Assembly (NCBI GenBank): GCA_907165135.1
Contig: OU015568.1
Span: forward strand, 10,238,501-10,302,500
Source of the DNA: Oikopleura dioica
Lineage: Eukaryota; Chordata; Appendicularia; Copelata; Oikopleuridae
Reading direction: 5' to 3'
DNA: 64,000 nt
This document shows positions 1 to 12,617 of this stretch, piece by piece. The notes below the pieces were generated by a model. That model made no database searches and was not told the DNA's origin. It saw nothing but the letters and a program-made list of their open reading frames with translations. Made by a program: the position numbers and the translations under genes. Every line of letters begins with the position of its first letter. Position 1 is the first letter of the stretch.

Positions 1-339
1 TTCTCTCGAAGAAAAAAAAATTAGCGCACTAATATTTTTTTAGAGACATTTTCGCGTCTTTCGCGCCTTTAGTGCACTAAAATGACACTAATTTTTCCTC
101 TTGGGGAAATTAGTGACTTTTCGAGAGCCGATCAGCACTAAAGACGCGAAAAAAGAGGCTCTTTTTCATCATCCAATAGGCTCTTCCCGGATGATAGTTT
201 CATGGAAGACGATTTTGATCAGGGAAGAATTTCTTCAAACTGAAACTGCTAGTATATAAAAATCAATGCATCGTAAATATGACACAATTTAATAAAAAAA
301 AATTACTTATTTAGTAACAAATATGTTGAAAAGAATAAA

Positions 340-1225
340 AGTCAACTTTTGTTGGAAATTCTTTTTGTCGAGTTAAATGATGAGGTAAGATAAGCTTTGC
401 TAGGGACAGGGTTTGAAATCTGAAAATTTTGCGTGAGCACGAGCACGCGTGAGCACGGGGATGCTAAAATTTTCGTGAGTATGAGCACGCGTGAGCATGC
501 TCATTGAGCTCACTCACGTGCTCATGAACAGCTCATGCTAACGCTCCTCTCCCTAATTTTTTTATCGCAGGGCCATCCGCAGCTGGATCTTCCTGCTTTT
601 CATCATTTTTTGCCTTTCTTCTTCTTGTCGTTGTCCTTCTCATCGCTGTCTTCAAGGAAGCCAGAGCAGCGTTGACTGATACGTGGTCTAAGAGCTCTTC
701 TCAGTATCATTATATGATTCTTTATTCACAGAATCATATTTATTTGATAATTTAGAAGGGAGGTCTCCTCCGAAATTCACGCTTACTTGATAACTGCTAA
801 TGAAGAACTCCTCCCAAAGTTTTTATTTAGTTTTCTAGGATAAAGGCTATCATATAACGTTGTAATTTTTTATAATAAATTGTATTGGGAGGAAATCTGC
901 TTTCTTGATTACAAGGTAAGCATGAACTTGGGAGAAGATCTCCCTTTTGATTTTTTAAATATATATCATTTTGTTAATAAAGAATTATATCAACAATTCG
1001 CACAAGGCTGCTCCAGCTGCAGACTTTTGAGGACACCGAAATTAGTCGAACAACGACAAGAAGAAGATTGACAAGAAAGGGAAAAAGCAGGAAGAACAAG
1101 CTGCGGATGGCCCTTCAATAAAAAAAATTAGGGAGACGACCTCCCTAAGAAAGCTTATCTAAGGCTAAAAGTCTAACCTTATCATTCAAATCCAGCACAA
1201 AAAGAGTTGCAAACAAAAATTGAAT
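340..1225. repeat. Large imperfect inverted repeat (fold-back element)
   Basis: The left arm (about 340-640) reappears as its reverse complement at about 1045-1225. A 16-bp exact match lies at 569-584 and 1099-1114 (AGGGCCATCCGCAGCT and its complement), and TCTCCCTAATTTTTTT is mirrored at 548 and 1136. The left arm also carries an extra block (about 430-545) of GAGCACG/CACGTGCTC repeats that is absent from the right arm. The arms are A/T- and Lys-codon-rich and may derive from a duplicated gene 3' end. No clear target-site duplication was found. Confidence 0.6.
430..545. repeat. GAGCACG/GTGAGCA short repeat cluster
   Basis: Short, partly palindromic repeats of GTGAGCAC, GAGCACGCGTGAGCA and CTCACGTGCTCATG are packed into about 115 bp. 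They sit inside the left arm of the surrounding inverted repeat, in the place where the right arm has no counterpart, so they look like a secondary insertion or local expansion. Confidence 0.55.
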
Positions 1226-4200
1226 TGTTTTTTTCCCTATATAATATATTCCCTATATTTGTTACTTTATATTCATAAAGAAAATTAACAAATGAATTGA
1301 CAAAGTCTTTTTTGACCTTATATTAAAATTCACGCCCTCAATTACCCAATACACATTATTGAAACCAAACTTTTTGAAATTCTAATATTAGCGAAGTTTG
1401 AAATTCTCAAACTTACGTATTCTTTAGAATTAAAGAGCCCGCGCTCATTGGCGGGCCAATCAGCAGCCTTTATTTTCGACACTTTTCGAGACTCACGCGA
1501 AAGAGACGCGAAAGTCACTAAAGTCTCGACAAAATAAATTCGCGCACTAATTTTAGTGCACTAAAAATTTTCGACAGATTTTAGGACGCGAATTTACCAG
1601 CCCTGGTCTGATCCATAATCTGGCAAATAAGAGCTTCCATAATTGAGCATGGGTTCGTAATATTTCTGTGAAACAACCAAGCCGAAAACATAAAGAAAGC
1701 TTCTCATGATTTCTCTTGGGCGTTTTTGCTCTTGAAGTGATAGGGAAAAAAGGGATGAACAATCGCCGCTCACACAGGGAACGAGATTATTTTTGATTTA
1801 TCCACAATTGTCATCAGAGAGGAAAGCTTATCAGCTCTTTAGAGCGTACTTAAACCATTTCATTTTGTTTATAGCTTGTTGTTCTTTGATTTTATGGGAT
1901 AAGCCGATAAGTAAGTTCGAACATCGAAAAAGCAGAGGGATTTGCAGTTGTAAAATTCAAACAATTTAATCGAGTGTAAATGAGAATGCATCTTTTTAGG
2001 TTCTCATAAAAGGCGATAAGACTTTCAGCGCTACTTCAGCTATGATATGAAAACTGCAGATTCAGCGGAATTTTTTATTCCTAAATTTTCTTTAAAGCTT
2101 TTAGTTATATTTAATTCTTCGGCTGTATTTAAACTTGATAAACTTTTTAAAGAACTCTGGAGCGATAATTTATGGGCGAAAAATGAAAGTCGGAAAATTG
2201 TTGAAAAGGTCAAGGATCTTGAAGGAACCGTCCGTGTTTCACGGCGCACGGTGTTTATCTTCTTCGCTGCTGCTCCGGACGTCGATATCTTTCTGAGCGG
2301 AAAAAGGGGATGCCGCCGGTTGCAGTTCCTGATCCGAATTGGCGATAAGTCGCGCGATAAAGGAACCTAAAGGAAGGAAGGATGCGACAGAGATAGGGAT
2401 TGGCACGGACGAGCACTTGGCGCCTTTTGTAAATGAGGCCCCGCGGGGACCGGAGCTCCTTCTTATCAGTTTCCGCAGCTCTCGTCCTGCCGAATTCAAC
2501 ACTTGCTTCAATTAACTCTTCTTCGTGTGATTCCAAATACCATAAATGTACGGAAAAACTGAAAAAGCAATGTTTAAATTAATTGAATGTGAGTATTTTT
2601 ATTAGCTTGTACATAGTTAGGGACCAATATGGAGTATTATTTAGGCAGTCCGGTAAATATGTTTCAGTGATTTACCAAGTTTATGATCTCCTCAGTCTTG
2701 TCATCTGCTAGCACATGTACAGGAAAATCGAATGTAGCGAAGAATCGCTTGAGACACATGTCTAGAGCTCGATCGCCGATTCGGACAATAAGACCTATAG
2801 GTTGATATCAACTTGAACACCCTTTTCAAAAACCTCAGCGGTGCAGGTTGTTCGCGATCCCGGATCAACTCAATTCAAAGAATCCACAGCTCTAGAAAGA
2901 GCTCTTGAAAGATGATGGCGTTGAAAAACTTCGATGATATCTGGTTTCCTCTATCCGGGGCCTCATGTCCGTAATTGTACCGATAAGCTTCCAGGATGTC
3001 GGAACCCGGCTCGCTGATAAGGATTCCCTCTCCACCGGAATGCGCCATGTTCGGCCTCTTGTTGCGAACCCTACACGAGCCTCTTGTCCAGCTGATATGC
3101 GCCCTTTTCCGTTTGAAACAAAAGTCTAAATATTGCCCCGATTTTCCTGCTGTAAATAAAATATTGTCGTTCTCAGCTTTATTCTGCCCAGGAAGTGAAT
3201 AATGGAAAGAAACAAACTTGGAAAGTCCGGTTCGGCTCTTCCTCTCCCGGTGCCGTAGCTAAACAGCGCAATTATTCTCCCCTTTGATGCGAGCGGAAGC
3301 GACCCTTTTTGCGCTACCGAGACGCAGCCAAAACCGGAAATTGTCGCGGCCCAATCTCGGTATTTTACCTTTTTCTTCTCCAGCGAAGGCTTTTTGATAA
3401 GTACTAATCTAAAAGAACCCAATATGAATTAAATTACAATAAGTTCTTTCGTTAGGAAACTTATAAGTTATAACTTATAGTAGGTAGTTTCCGTCAATGT
3501 TAATAGACATCAACTGAGTTGATAGAGCGATCATCATATAAATTGATAGAGCGAAGAAATAGGGGTGGATTCAAAAGGAAGAAGTGAGAACTCCGGAAGG
3601 CCCGTTGCGATTTGCGCCTCGCTTTATAGCTACCGCGGCGGAAATTTGCTGACTTTTTTTGGCTTCTTCATATTTCCCTGCTCTTCGTGCCCTTTGTAGT
3701 AACGAATCGCTTCTCGGTGGGATTTCTTCTTCTGGCGTCGAGAGGAAGTAGGTTCGGAAGTGAGCTGCTTCCTAGTCAGCAGCACCGCGATTGAGTTATT
3801 TGGCTTCCAGAGTGTAAAAACCGAAGCCAGGAAATGGGGTAGAAGCGATTTCCTTTCCGACGGGTGTTACCCGCCGGTCGGGCAAAGGCAGTTCCGAGAG
3901 AATGGAGGGAACGGGATTTCCAGTTCTCAACTAGTGCCAGTGCCTGATCCACAAGGGGTTAAAGCACACTTCAAGACTCAACAAGCAGAAATAGATTTGA
4001 CTGCATTGTGATTTTGAGGATTTTTCATCACTCTTTTTTTACTATCATTTTTATGCTACCAAACTTATAATAGATTTTTCTTTGTCGAATAAATAATAAT
4101 CTTTATTTATTAAAATTCAAAAATAAGCCGGATAATTCGGATCACCTCTCCGGAAATCAATTCCTTTTCAGGAAATACGAACCAGCGCATGATTTTCATA

Positions 4201-4680
4201 TGAGGCAGTAGTCATGAATGGCAGGGTGTCTTATTCGGATTTTTACTTCCGGGATGATTGAGACCCAGACTGTCCCGGATTAATCAAAAATTCAAACTGT
4301 ACAGCCGGAGTCGATATTTAGTCTATATTTAGAATGAAAACGGAGGTGCAAAGATCCAAGTCCGGTCGATTCACTGAAGGGATCCATCCTCGGGGTTGCC
4401 GCAGTCACGGTGGCGCCCGTTCGCGCTCTAGCCCAGCGCTGGCCCCTAACGCGCAGGAGAGCTCCAGCACATCGTTCGCGCCAGCCGGATAAACCACCAA
4501 CACACTCACAAAGCTTCATTCACAAAAAGTAAAAAGTTAAACAAATACATCTGCATATTTTCCATCGACAGAGATTGACCTCTTGACAAGAAGGAAAAAA
4601 GAGATTTAGGAAGAAAAGAAGCGACCAGACGGTTCGTCGCGCCGGATAGGAGCCGGAAAATTTCACGCTGAAGAAAGAAG
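1226..4680. other. Gene-poor upstream region of the ETS gene
   Basis: No convincing coding exon was found on either strand. Short open frames here lack splice context or protein-like composition. From about 1.8 kb onward the sequence carries GATAAG/CTTATC motifs (1829, 1898, 1906, 2015, 2344, 2462, 2982, 3016, 3396) and CCGGAA/TTCCGG motifs (3035, 3334, 3593, 4150, 4247, 4653). A palindromic TTTAGTGCACTAAAA motif occurs near 70 and near 1550. Probably promoter and enhancer sequence of the gene starting at 4681. Confidence 0.4.
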
Positions 4681-7600
4681 ATGGAAGTGATCAAGATCGA
4701 GACGCCAGGGGCTGATGCTACTAAGACAAACCCTTTGGCCACCTTCGAAGCTAGCCAGCTGATCCCAACTGTGATGCCAGTCGCAGCGCCATGTTCTACC
4801 CCGTCGCCACCATCGCCGAAGCCTGCACCCGCTGTTTCCGCCGCATCAATCCCGTCGTACGAAGCAAAAGGTAATTAAAACTAACAACGGTAATTTCTGG
4901 AGCTCTTCTCCAGCGGAAGAGGTCTTGGAATCAGCACAATGCCACTCTGCGGGGCCCTTCATTTTTGCGAAAAACAAAAACGCCGCCGCCGCGACACGGA
5001 AGTCCGCTCGTCGACAGTAAAAACTTGTCAACGAGGCGATTTCCGGGACGTTGAATAGACCAGTTCCGTCGGACACGCAACGGCAGTGCTCGGGACAGAG
5101 CTTGCTTTGTGAGGTCTGTTGCTTGTGGCCAGATAGCGGAGTTTTCTCAAGTGTTTTTTTTCATTTCAATTTTATCATTTGATGATTCGTCAATCAAGAT
5201 TATTTTAAGAATATTAAAGATTTTTCCATTTATTAATTTTTCTACTTGTACTATCTATCTGGTCAAAAGGTGAATTTGACAAAGAATTAACAATAAAATA
5301 AGGGTATCCTAATCTTATTTTAGTTCTTTCTGCAGAATAGCATGAATAATGTCGGATTTTTATTTGTCTTCGAGAGTAACACGTGATAGGGGTTATAGTT
5401 GCCGGGGAGCTGCTTTTGATAGATTCCGGAACTGGGCTGATTCCCATTGTCAGCCGGCTTGTATCCGGGGTGAAGCTCTCGCGGATGGAGTGAATATTTA
5501 TGCGCCTTTCCGGGATGTTGAATAATCTATCGAGTCCACGACTACTCTCATGTCTCGCCCTGCATCTTTTATGCCTTCCCTATCTTTTCAGATGTAATCA
5601 TGGAATCAGAATGCAAACAAAGTCGGATTTCCGAGTTGCATTTTTCACAAGCTTCCAGGCTGAATTTGAAAGTTGAATTGATAACGAAGGTGTACGCTAA
5701 TCGGAAGACTTTAATAAGCGATTATGGTCGGAGTCAGCTGATCGGGGCTGGACTTGAAAATTTGTCCCGATCAGCTGGAGATTAGTTTATTGGAATTTCT
5801 CCAATTCTTTCGAAAAGGACTGAATACGTCCGCTCGTCGGTGGTGCTGGCTGACATTATCCGCCGCGCCAATCTGATTAAAGTTATCTTTCGCGCAGCAT
5901 CCGCTATTAACTTATCAGTAGTACGGATATCCGGCAATACATACCTCCCGGTAGCAGCGGCAGCCGCACTACCGGCCGAAGGACTCAAGCTTCTATCCTT
6001 CGGATTGTTGTCTTTTTTTTAAGAAATTTAAGTTGATATTACACATTTATGCATTAATCGAACCCATGACTGAGCCTATTTGAATTGTCATATTTTTATC
6101 GGATTAAAATGTGCAATTCTTTCACAACCTTATTCAAAGTAGCTCCGCTAGGAAGTTCAACATGTCATGCGGCAGTAGACGATGATCCGGTGTGCGCTGA
6201 GAATATTCCGGAATTTTATCCTCCACCGGGTCTATTTTTAGGGAGCATAATTGAATCTCCGATAGATATGGATTTCACGGAAATACTTCCTGTTTCAATT
6301 TTTCACCCAAAAAAAAGGAGATTGACTTTTTATAGTTCCTCGAAAAGCTCCTCCGCTCTCGCACTTTTATTTTCGCAAATTACCATTTCCGAAAAGCACT
6401 TCCTCTGACGTCTCAAAAAGTCAAATTTCTCCGGATCTGGGCTCGTAAAGTGTCAAAATATAATTTATCAATTTCGCGTGGCAGACTCACACTAAACGTC
6501 AGAACACCTAACTGGGAAAGAAGGGTGCCCGGATGGCCCCTTCCGGCGCTGGTTTGCTCGATTCCGGGTGGAGGAGACAAATTATGACCGGAAGGGACGG
6601 CTTTTATTGCGGGCTGCGTTTATGCAACGCCACAAATATATTCCGGCTCCATTTCCGGGCCCTGCCTGAGTACATCCAGATCTAATCATCCTTCTGACTA
6701 AACTTCCGGCGGCGACGCTAATCGACTGGGATTCATCACTACATCGTACCAGAAACTCACCGGAAATCTCATACGGTAAACATGTTATCATTTTTGCTCG
6801 ATTCAGAAAGCAACATCAGTCCCTGTTTTTATTTGAGAATGACCTTGAGCCTTTTCAATCGAGGACCAAAGGCTTCGAAAGACAGGGGTCATTAGTTCAG
6901 GATGGATGGGTGTGGAGGTTTCGCTCAATCAGCAACGGAAGTGGCTGACTCCAAAAGGACCTTACCGCCTTCGAGAGGCCACTTGTCCTGCTCACGTGAC
7001 TGCCCATGGAGAGGTGTTAAAGACAACTTCCGGGAGGCGTGATTAAAACGTGTTCAGCTTTCGCTAAGAGATATCTCGGAAATCCGCTGGCCACTCCGAT
7101 AGCCGAGGCCTAAGCCATCCCCGAAAGGTGCTTGAGCGCAAGCCAAAATCTCGGTCGAAAACACCTTGACCAGGAAATGGAAAAATTAGATAAAAAGGGG
7201 CGCAATTAAGCGGCTTTATCAGCCCGCTGCGTGTTGCGGGTGGGTTAACCTGCTGCTGCGATGCGCCTTTTGAACAATTCAATCTGCGCGAGCTTAGTTC
7301 TGACGGAAATCCGTGTCTTACCGTACGAGTTTCCGAGAAAGGGATTTGTTATCGACGGAAGCGCAACCGGTAACTCCGTACAAGAGCTTTTTCTGTGTCA
7401 TCAGACACCTTTTCTCACGCGCCAACCTATTGAATAAAGACAGGAACAGCACTTCCCTTTTCAAAGTTAAACAAGTAGTCTTTGTTAAAGTCAGGATTTA
7501 CTACTTCCACAGGGGGTAGTTTATTTTCCAAGGCAGGATATGGAACAGACCCTGGGCGGATGAAACATGGCCTTGATGTTTTAACTTCAAAATACAGTTT

Positions 7601-9987
7601 TAAGGATAAAAACCTTACTGTCAGTTATTTTTTTTTGTTTTACGTGTGACTTGGAACAATGCTGGGGAGTCTGTGATTACGCTCGAGCTTTTTTTTCGAA
7701 TCCATCATCAGAGCTCCCTTTCATTTTTTTCCAGTCAGCCAAATTTCGCCGGTGCTCGTTTGATGTACGTCGCCCCGGTCTAAATTATTCAAACCTTCTT
7801 CCTCCGGATGCGCGCCGTTGGCATTGACCATGAGCTGCGGCCCTTTTGATCAAGCAAAAAAAGATTGGTCCGGTTTTCATAAAGCTTTCCCCGTTGTCGA
7901 GGATTTTCGCTAATCTTTATGGTTCTTGAGCCGACTTCCGTGAGGAAATCGGCTTATTTACTCGCCGCTGCGATAAGAAATTTGGAGGATTCGCACAAAC
8001 ACCTTCAACATTTTTTCTCTGGTGGTGCTTGAGCGATAGGTAGATAAAATCAGCGGCACCGGAAGGAAACTAAATTCCGCTAATACACCCTCCAGCTACA
8101 GGGGGTGTTTTCTTCGCAGAGGTGTAAGTCTCCCGCTGAGTAACTGATAAGGTTTAGGGCTGATTATGGGTTTAGTATTTGCAGGGCTCGTTGATGTTTT
8201 GTAAATCAAAGTCATTTTTTACTGATTACTGATTACTGGGTTTGCTACTGATAAAAAATTCATAGTACCGGCGTCAGAGAGGATTTATATCCTGCCGAGA
8301 TTGGATGATAACGCCGTGCTCTGAGGATACTAGTGATCTGAAGAAGCAACCACATGGTGGTGCTGACGGTGCCACCGGGCGCCCGCGATAACGCCCGTCC
8401 GAGTTCCGGTGTTGACTTCCTGCCACTTGTCACTTGTTAATACCCGACGTCCCTCGTTATCGCAAAGGTGCTAGGGTGGCTTCACTCGCGAAGCCTTTCA
8501 CTTCCTTCCGCCGTCAGATTTTATCTCGAAATTAGGCTGAATTTCAACTTCGCGCAACTTTAAATATTTCTAACTCGGAGGAGCATTATCTTTTCGCTAA
8601 ACGACAGCAATTTATAAATCGCCAAAAAACACATTCCCGGGGAAAATACAGGCTTCCAAAATTACTGTTTTGAGGATGAGGGAACGTACTAAAACTCACA
8701 CGAAAAACATCCTGGTGAAAATTGGTGGGGCGGAGGTGGTGGTGCTCGTCGGCACTGATCTGAATCTCGCACCTGTTGCGGAAGTAGAGGAAGGAAGTGA
8801 CCCGCCAATCCTTCTATTAGTTTAGGGCAGCGACTATCTCCGGCGGTGGGTAGTGCCAGCACCACCACGACGGTTTTTATCTCACCCGGGATTCCCGTGT
8901 CAAAGTCCTTCCGCTTGAGGCACTAATTCCGCCCAGAATCGCTCCGGATGAAGCGCCGAGCTCATTATGCTGATAACTTTTCTAAACTGCTATTCAAGCT
9001 TCTTATCAATGTCCGGTAGATAGAATCATAATTATAGTCTTTTGGGCCCTCAGAATTGTGCTTATTCTTTCCTCTTCACTTCCACCTAACTTACATTTTA
9101 CAGCAACATAAATATAATTTTCAGGTTTCGATGTGAATATCACGCTCTGGCAATTTCTCCTCGAGCTTCTCATGGATTCAAACTCGAAGCATCTTATCTC
9201 TTGGACTTCAACGGATGGAGAGTTCAAACTGCACAGGTCTGAGGAAGTTGCTCGACTCTGGGGATTGAGGAAAAACAAGACGAATATGAACTACGACAAG
9301 CTCAGCCGGGCGTTACGCTACTACTACGACAAAAACATAATCCAGAAAGTCAACGGCCAAAAATTTGTCTACCGTTTTGTCCAATTTCCGGATAACTTCA
9401 ATATGGCTGACATTGAGCTAGGCGATCATGCGAGTGTGACTCCGAGAATCAGCCCCAGCATTTCTCCTCGAACAACTCCGGTTTCGACAACAACTACGAC
9501 ATCATCCACGACGAAGCGACCTCGACCAACTTTTTCGCCAAGCTCTGCTTCGTCCGTTAGCCCAACCAGTTCCGGCACTGGTTCATCGACTAAAGAGCCG
9601 AGTTCGCAGATGGAAGCAATGGTTAGCCACCATCAGAGCATCCTTCGCCAGTACAATGAGCTTCTGCACAGCTATCAACTACAGTGTTTGATTCACCAAG
9701 CATCTGTCGAATACCTGACCAAACAAAATCAAGCTACGACTACTCCTCCTGTCTCCTTGCCAGCATTTCCGAAGTTGCCACTTGATGGAACACCATCTCC
9801 ACTTGATTGGCTTCCTGCAGTTGACCCATCGCTTGCCCTCCCTCCACCACCAAGTATGATCGAAGCAGTTGTTCCCACAAACACAAGCTCCACTCCTGCA
9901 GCAAGCGGCAACAAACGAAAAAGAAGTTCCGACAGCGATCAACCATTGGACTTATCGAAGCCCAAAGTAGCGAAGACAACGTCATGA
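4681..9987 (+). CDS. ELK-type ETS-domain transcription factor
   Basis: Two coding exons, 4681-4870 and 9125-9987, join through a GT-AG intron of about 4.25 kb to give 350 residues. The first exon encodes a Pro/Ser/Ala-rich stretch. The ETS DNA-binding domain follows at about residues 68-152: [11 protein letters not shown] at its start, [13 protein letters not shown], and the recognition helix [17 protein letters not shown], closest to the ELK (ternary complex factor) subfamily. A Thr/Ser/Pro-rich linker follows, and QPLDLSKPK near the C-terminus is a consensus CtBP-binding motif. ELK proteins normally start close to the ETS domain, so the 65-residue N-terminal extension is atypical. Nuclear regulator, probably MAPK-responsive by family. 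Polyadenylation signals (AATAAA) lie near 10065. Confidence 0.9.
4871..9124 (+). promoter_or_regulatory. Giant ETS-gene intron with clustered ETS and GATA core sites
   Basis: This intron is 30-100 times longer than most introns in the window. CCGGAA or TTCCGG occurs at 5041, 5424 and 6206 (both palindromic TTCCGGAA), 5508, 6541, 6562, 6588, 6641, 6653, 6704, 6760, 7028, 8059 and 8404. Seven of these fall within 6541-6765. GATAAG occurs at 7972 and 8146. No supported coding exon was seen inside. A candidate enhancer, possibly autoregulatory; this is inference from motif density. Confidence 0.45.
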
Positions 9988-10608
9988 TTATTTCTTATCC
10001 CTTCTTACACGTTATTTTTCTTTGTTCAACTCTCTTCAAGTTTGTGTTAATATTATAAAAAGCAATAAAATTCAATAAAAATATCTCTATCTTTTCCACA
10101 AATATAAAGAATGGCATATAAATAGAATTAATTACTAATAACGTAGCTTCCGAGTGAGACTGCTTTGAGGAAGTTCACCGGAACTTACGCAGGCGTTTGA
10201 AGTATTGAGTGAGCGAGAGGAAGTGACTATGGCGTAGTCGGCGAATTCCCAGTTAGCGAGGATATCCGTCTGATCTCCCTGACTTTCCGTCGTCGGGTGC
10301 TCTTCTGATGACCTGGGAACCATGATCTCCGTCGCGGATCTCAGACGGTAGTGGATTAATTATATCTCCGGTTTTTATCTCCGGTTTATTGAAATGAATT
10401 AGTGGAGGAAACGAGTTCGTTATTGAATATCAGCATGAAAATGTCTCATATTAAATGTAGGTCAATTATCATTTTTTTGATACCAGAGAGTAACTACATC
10501 TTAACTGCTAAAGATAGTGTTTAGATATTAAAATAAAATCCGTATGAATACATAGAGGAGTCATCTGTCGAAAATTTTTTTCTCTACCAAGACATCATAT
10601 ATTTGACG
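9988..10608. other. 3' UTR of ETS gene and convergent intergenic space
   Basis: AT-rich 3' flank with AATAAA-type signals near 10064-10078, followed by sequence without a supported exon. A 62-codon minus-strand open frame at 10135-10323 lacks splice or start context and was not called. Confidence 0.4.
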
Positions 10609-12346
10609 TTATAAAGAAGGCTTCATGTGAACAAAAATATCAGCGAATTCTTCTGGCAGTCCTTCGTGAGGATTGTTCTTAAAATTCTTCCAAGAGAATT
10701 TAGGGAGACCATGCGAAAGAGTCGGACCGGAAAGTGCCCATGACTCCATAGAAAGAGCTTTTTCATATGTTGTGGCCTTCGTATCGTAGCATCCGCTCGG
10801 CGATGGCTCGGAAGCCAAATCACCTCGAGAGCAAATTGCTTTCCAAGGATCACCGTTCGCAAACTCGTCGTTGAGGTAATCATTATACCGTAGAATATCT
10901 TGGAACTCTTGGAACTTATTAACGTTGCCAGCATCTCGTCGGAAAATTTTAGCACGAGGAGCGAGCTAAAAAAATATTTTCAACAGAAGAGTTTTTATGA
11001 AATAACCTCGTAAGATTTTTCTGGGCCGAATTGAGCCGCAGCAGCTGCATTGCCAGAGATATTGTAAATCTCAGGGTAGAAAGGAACATTGTAGCTTGGC
11101 CAGTAACCGCCCATTCGAAGATAGTCGGTTTGATCTCCGGCTCCAACGTGGCCAGGCATCTGCTCAATTACCCAGAGAAGATCGTCAGCGAGAGGCTCGT
11201 TGGGTTTGAAAAGATTGTTGTTGATGATCATGTACTGGTTGTTGTATGTTCCAGAGTTGTATCGCATTGAGTAATCAGCCCATTCTTTGCCCGATGTAGC
11301 CATGTGGTTGGCGACGCGAACTCGCTGCCAAGAGAGAAGACTCTCTGGTGTAACAAGATCATAAAGAGAAGAGTTCAGACAGTTGATCGTCGTCTGAAGC
11401 ATGACAAGTCCAGAGGATAAAACATAGAAGTCATCCAAAGACTCCAAGTATCCAGCATAGCTGCTAAAGCTCATCGATGTTGCGGCAATAGAAGGTTCAT
11501 TCGTGTCGAATGTGTAGTGCTTGAAGATTCTGTTAGTTGCAGAATAAGTGAACCAAGAAGAGTGTCCCATGAACATGTCCTCGAAGCCAGGTGTAACGCG
11601 AACGAGAGCAGAACAGTGGCCAGATTTTTGCTCCAAGCGGGTGAGCTGCTCCTCCGTCATGTCGTTCAAGTCCGGCCTACTCTTCGGAAACAGAGCTCGT
11701 TCGAGATCGATGAGATCGCCGATTCCGTTCAGCATCGTGACATCCCAGCGAGTAATGGTTGGGTCGACTAATTGAACTCCCGCGTGGAGACCCTCGAACT
11801 GTTGCATGACATTCGCCACATTCAGCCAGTACGGATCCTTCATGTTATATTCTGATGTATTTCGAGCCCAGGCAGCTTGATCTTCAAAGAATTTCTGGAG
11901 AACCGGGAGTTTTTCTTCACTGAAGTTCCAATACGCTTCCATATTTCGAGCATTTTGCTTGATACGCTCTGCAGTGAAGTACCCCTCTAAAAGACCCGCG
12001 GCCCAAAAGACGGTTGATGGAAATTCGCCGGCTTTCGTGGAGTGAGCATGGATGTTCAAGACACCCTTGTAGGGTTAAAATCGTTTTAGAAATAAAGATG
12101 TCTTTCTATGTAAAAGTCTTTAACCCTTTCCCATCCGGTTGTATTGAGAGTATCATCATAAGTCCCATAAGCAATAGCAGTTTTGTCCAAAACTCCGCTT
12201 TTGACCGTCAATCCATCGACAGTTTGCACGACTGATGCGCAGTTATCGCAGTCGCTGAATTCTGGGTAAGAAGAAAAGTCCGTTTTCTCTTGAAATTTTA
12301 GCTTCGCTGCCTGTAAGCAGCCCAGTAAAAGGGTGAACGTCCTCAT
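10609..12346 (-). CDS. Phospholipase B-like protein (PLBD/lamina ancestor family)
   Basis: Three exons on the minus strand: 12346-12125, 12065-11007 and 10965-10609, 545 residues, with canonical introns of 41 and 59 nt. The protein starts with a signal peptide (MRTFTLLLGCLQA). It matches the PLBD family of lysosomal/secreted N-terminal-nucleophile amidases along its length: the HSTKAGEFPSTVFWAAGLLEGY segment is typical, and HCSALVRV contains the expected nucleophile Cys exposed after autocleavage. The VHMKPSL end is near the family's usual C-terminus. Length fits the family (about 550). A pyrimidine-rich TTTAATTTCAG 26 nt upstream of the ATG could be an SL trans-splice acceptor. Confidence 0.88.
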
Positions 12347-12617
12347 TTCTCAAATAGACTTCTTGACTGAAATTAAAAAAGTTGAACTGTTTTGGTGGGA
12401 ACTAGACAGCTGAAGTAGCAATTTTCGTTTGTTATGTCTACTCTGCTCTATTTTGAATTTTTCTCGTATATCATAATATGATCGTTAAAAGTTACTGATA
12501 AAATCGCCAGAATTTTCTATCAACTATCAACGCGCAACGATTGGTGAGCAAATAACCGCGCCATATTCGAAACCGCGGTTCACTAGGGTTCGAAATTCGA
12601 ATTTAAAATCATAAAAT

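Noticed and set aside
2047-2370. 107-codon plus-strand frame upstream of the ETS gene
   Set aside because: No splice context, low-complexity composition, overlapping frames on the other strand equally open.
10135-10323. 62-codon minus-strand frame as an extra PLB exon
   Set aside because: Downstream of the PLB stop, no acceptor or donor in phase, no similarity to the family.
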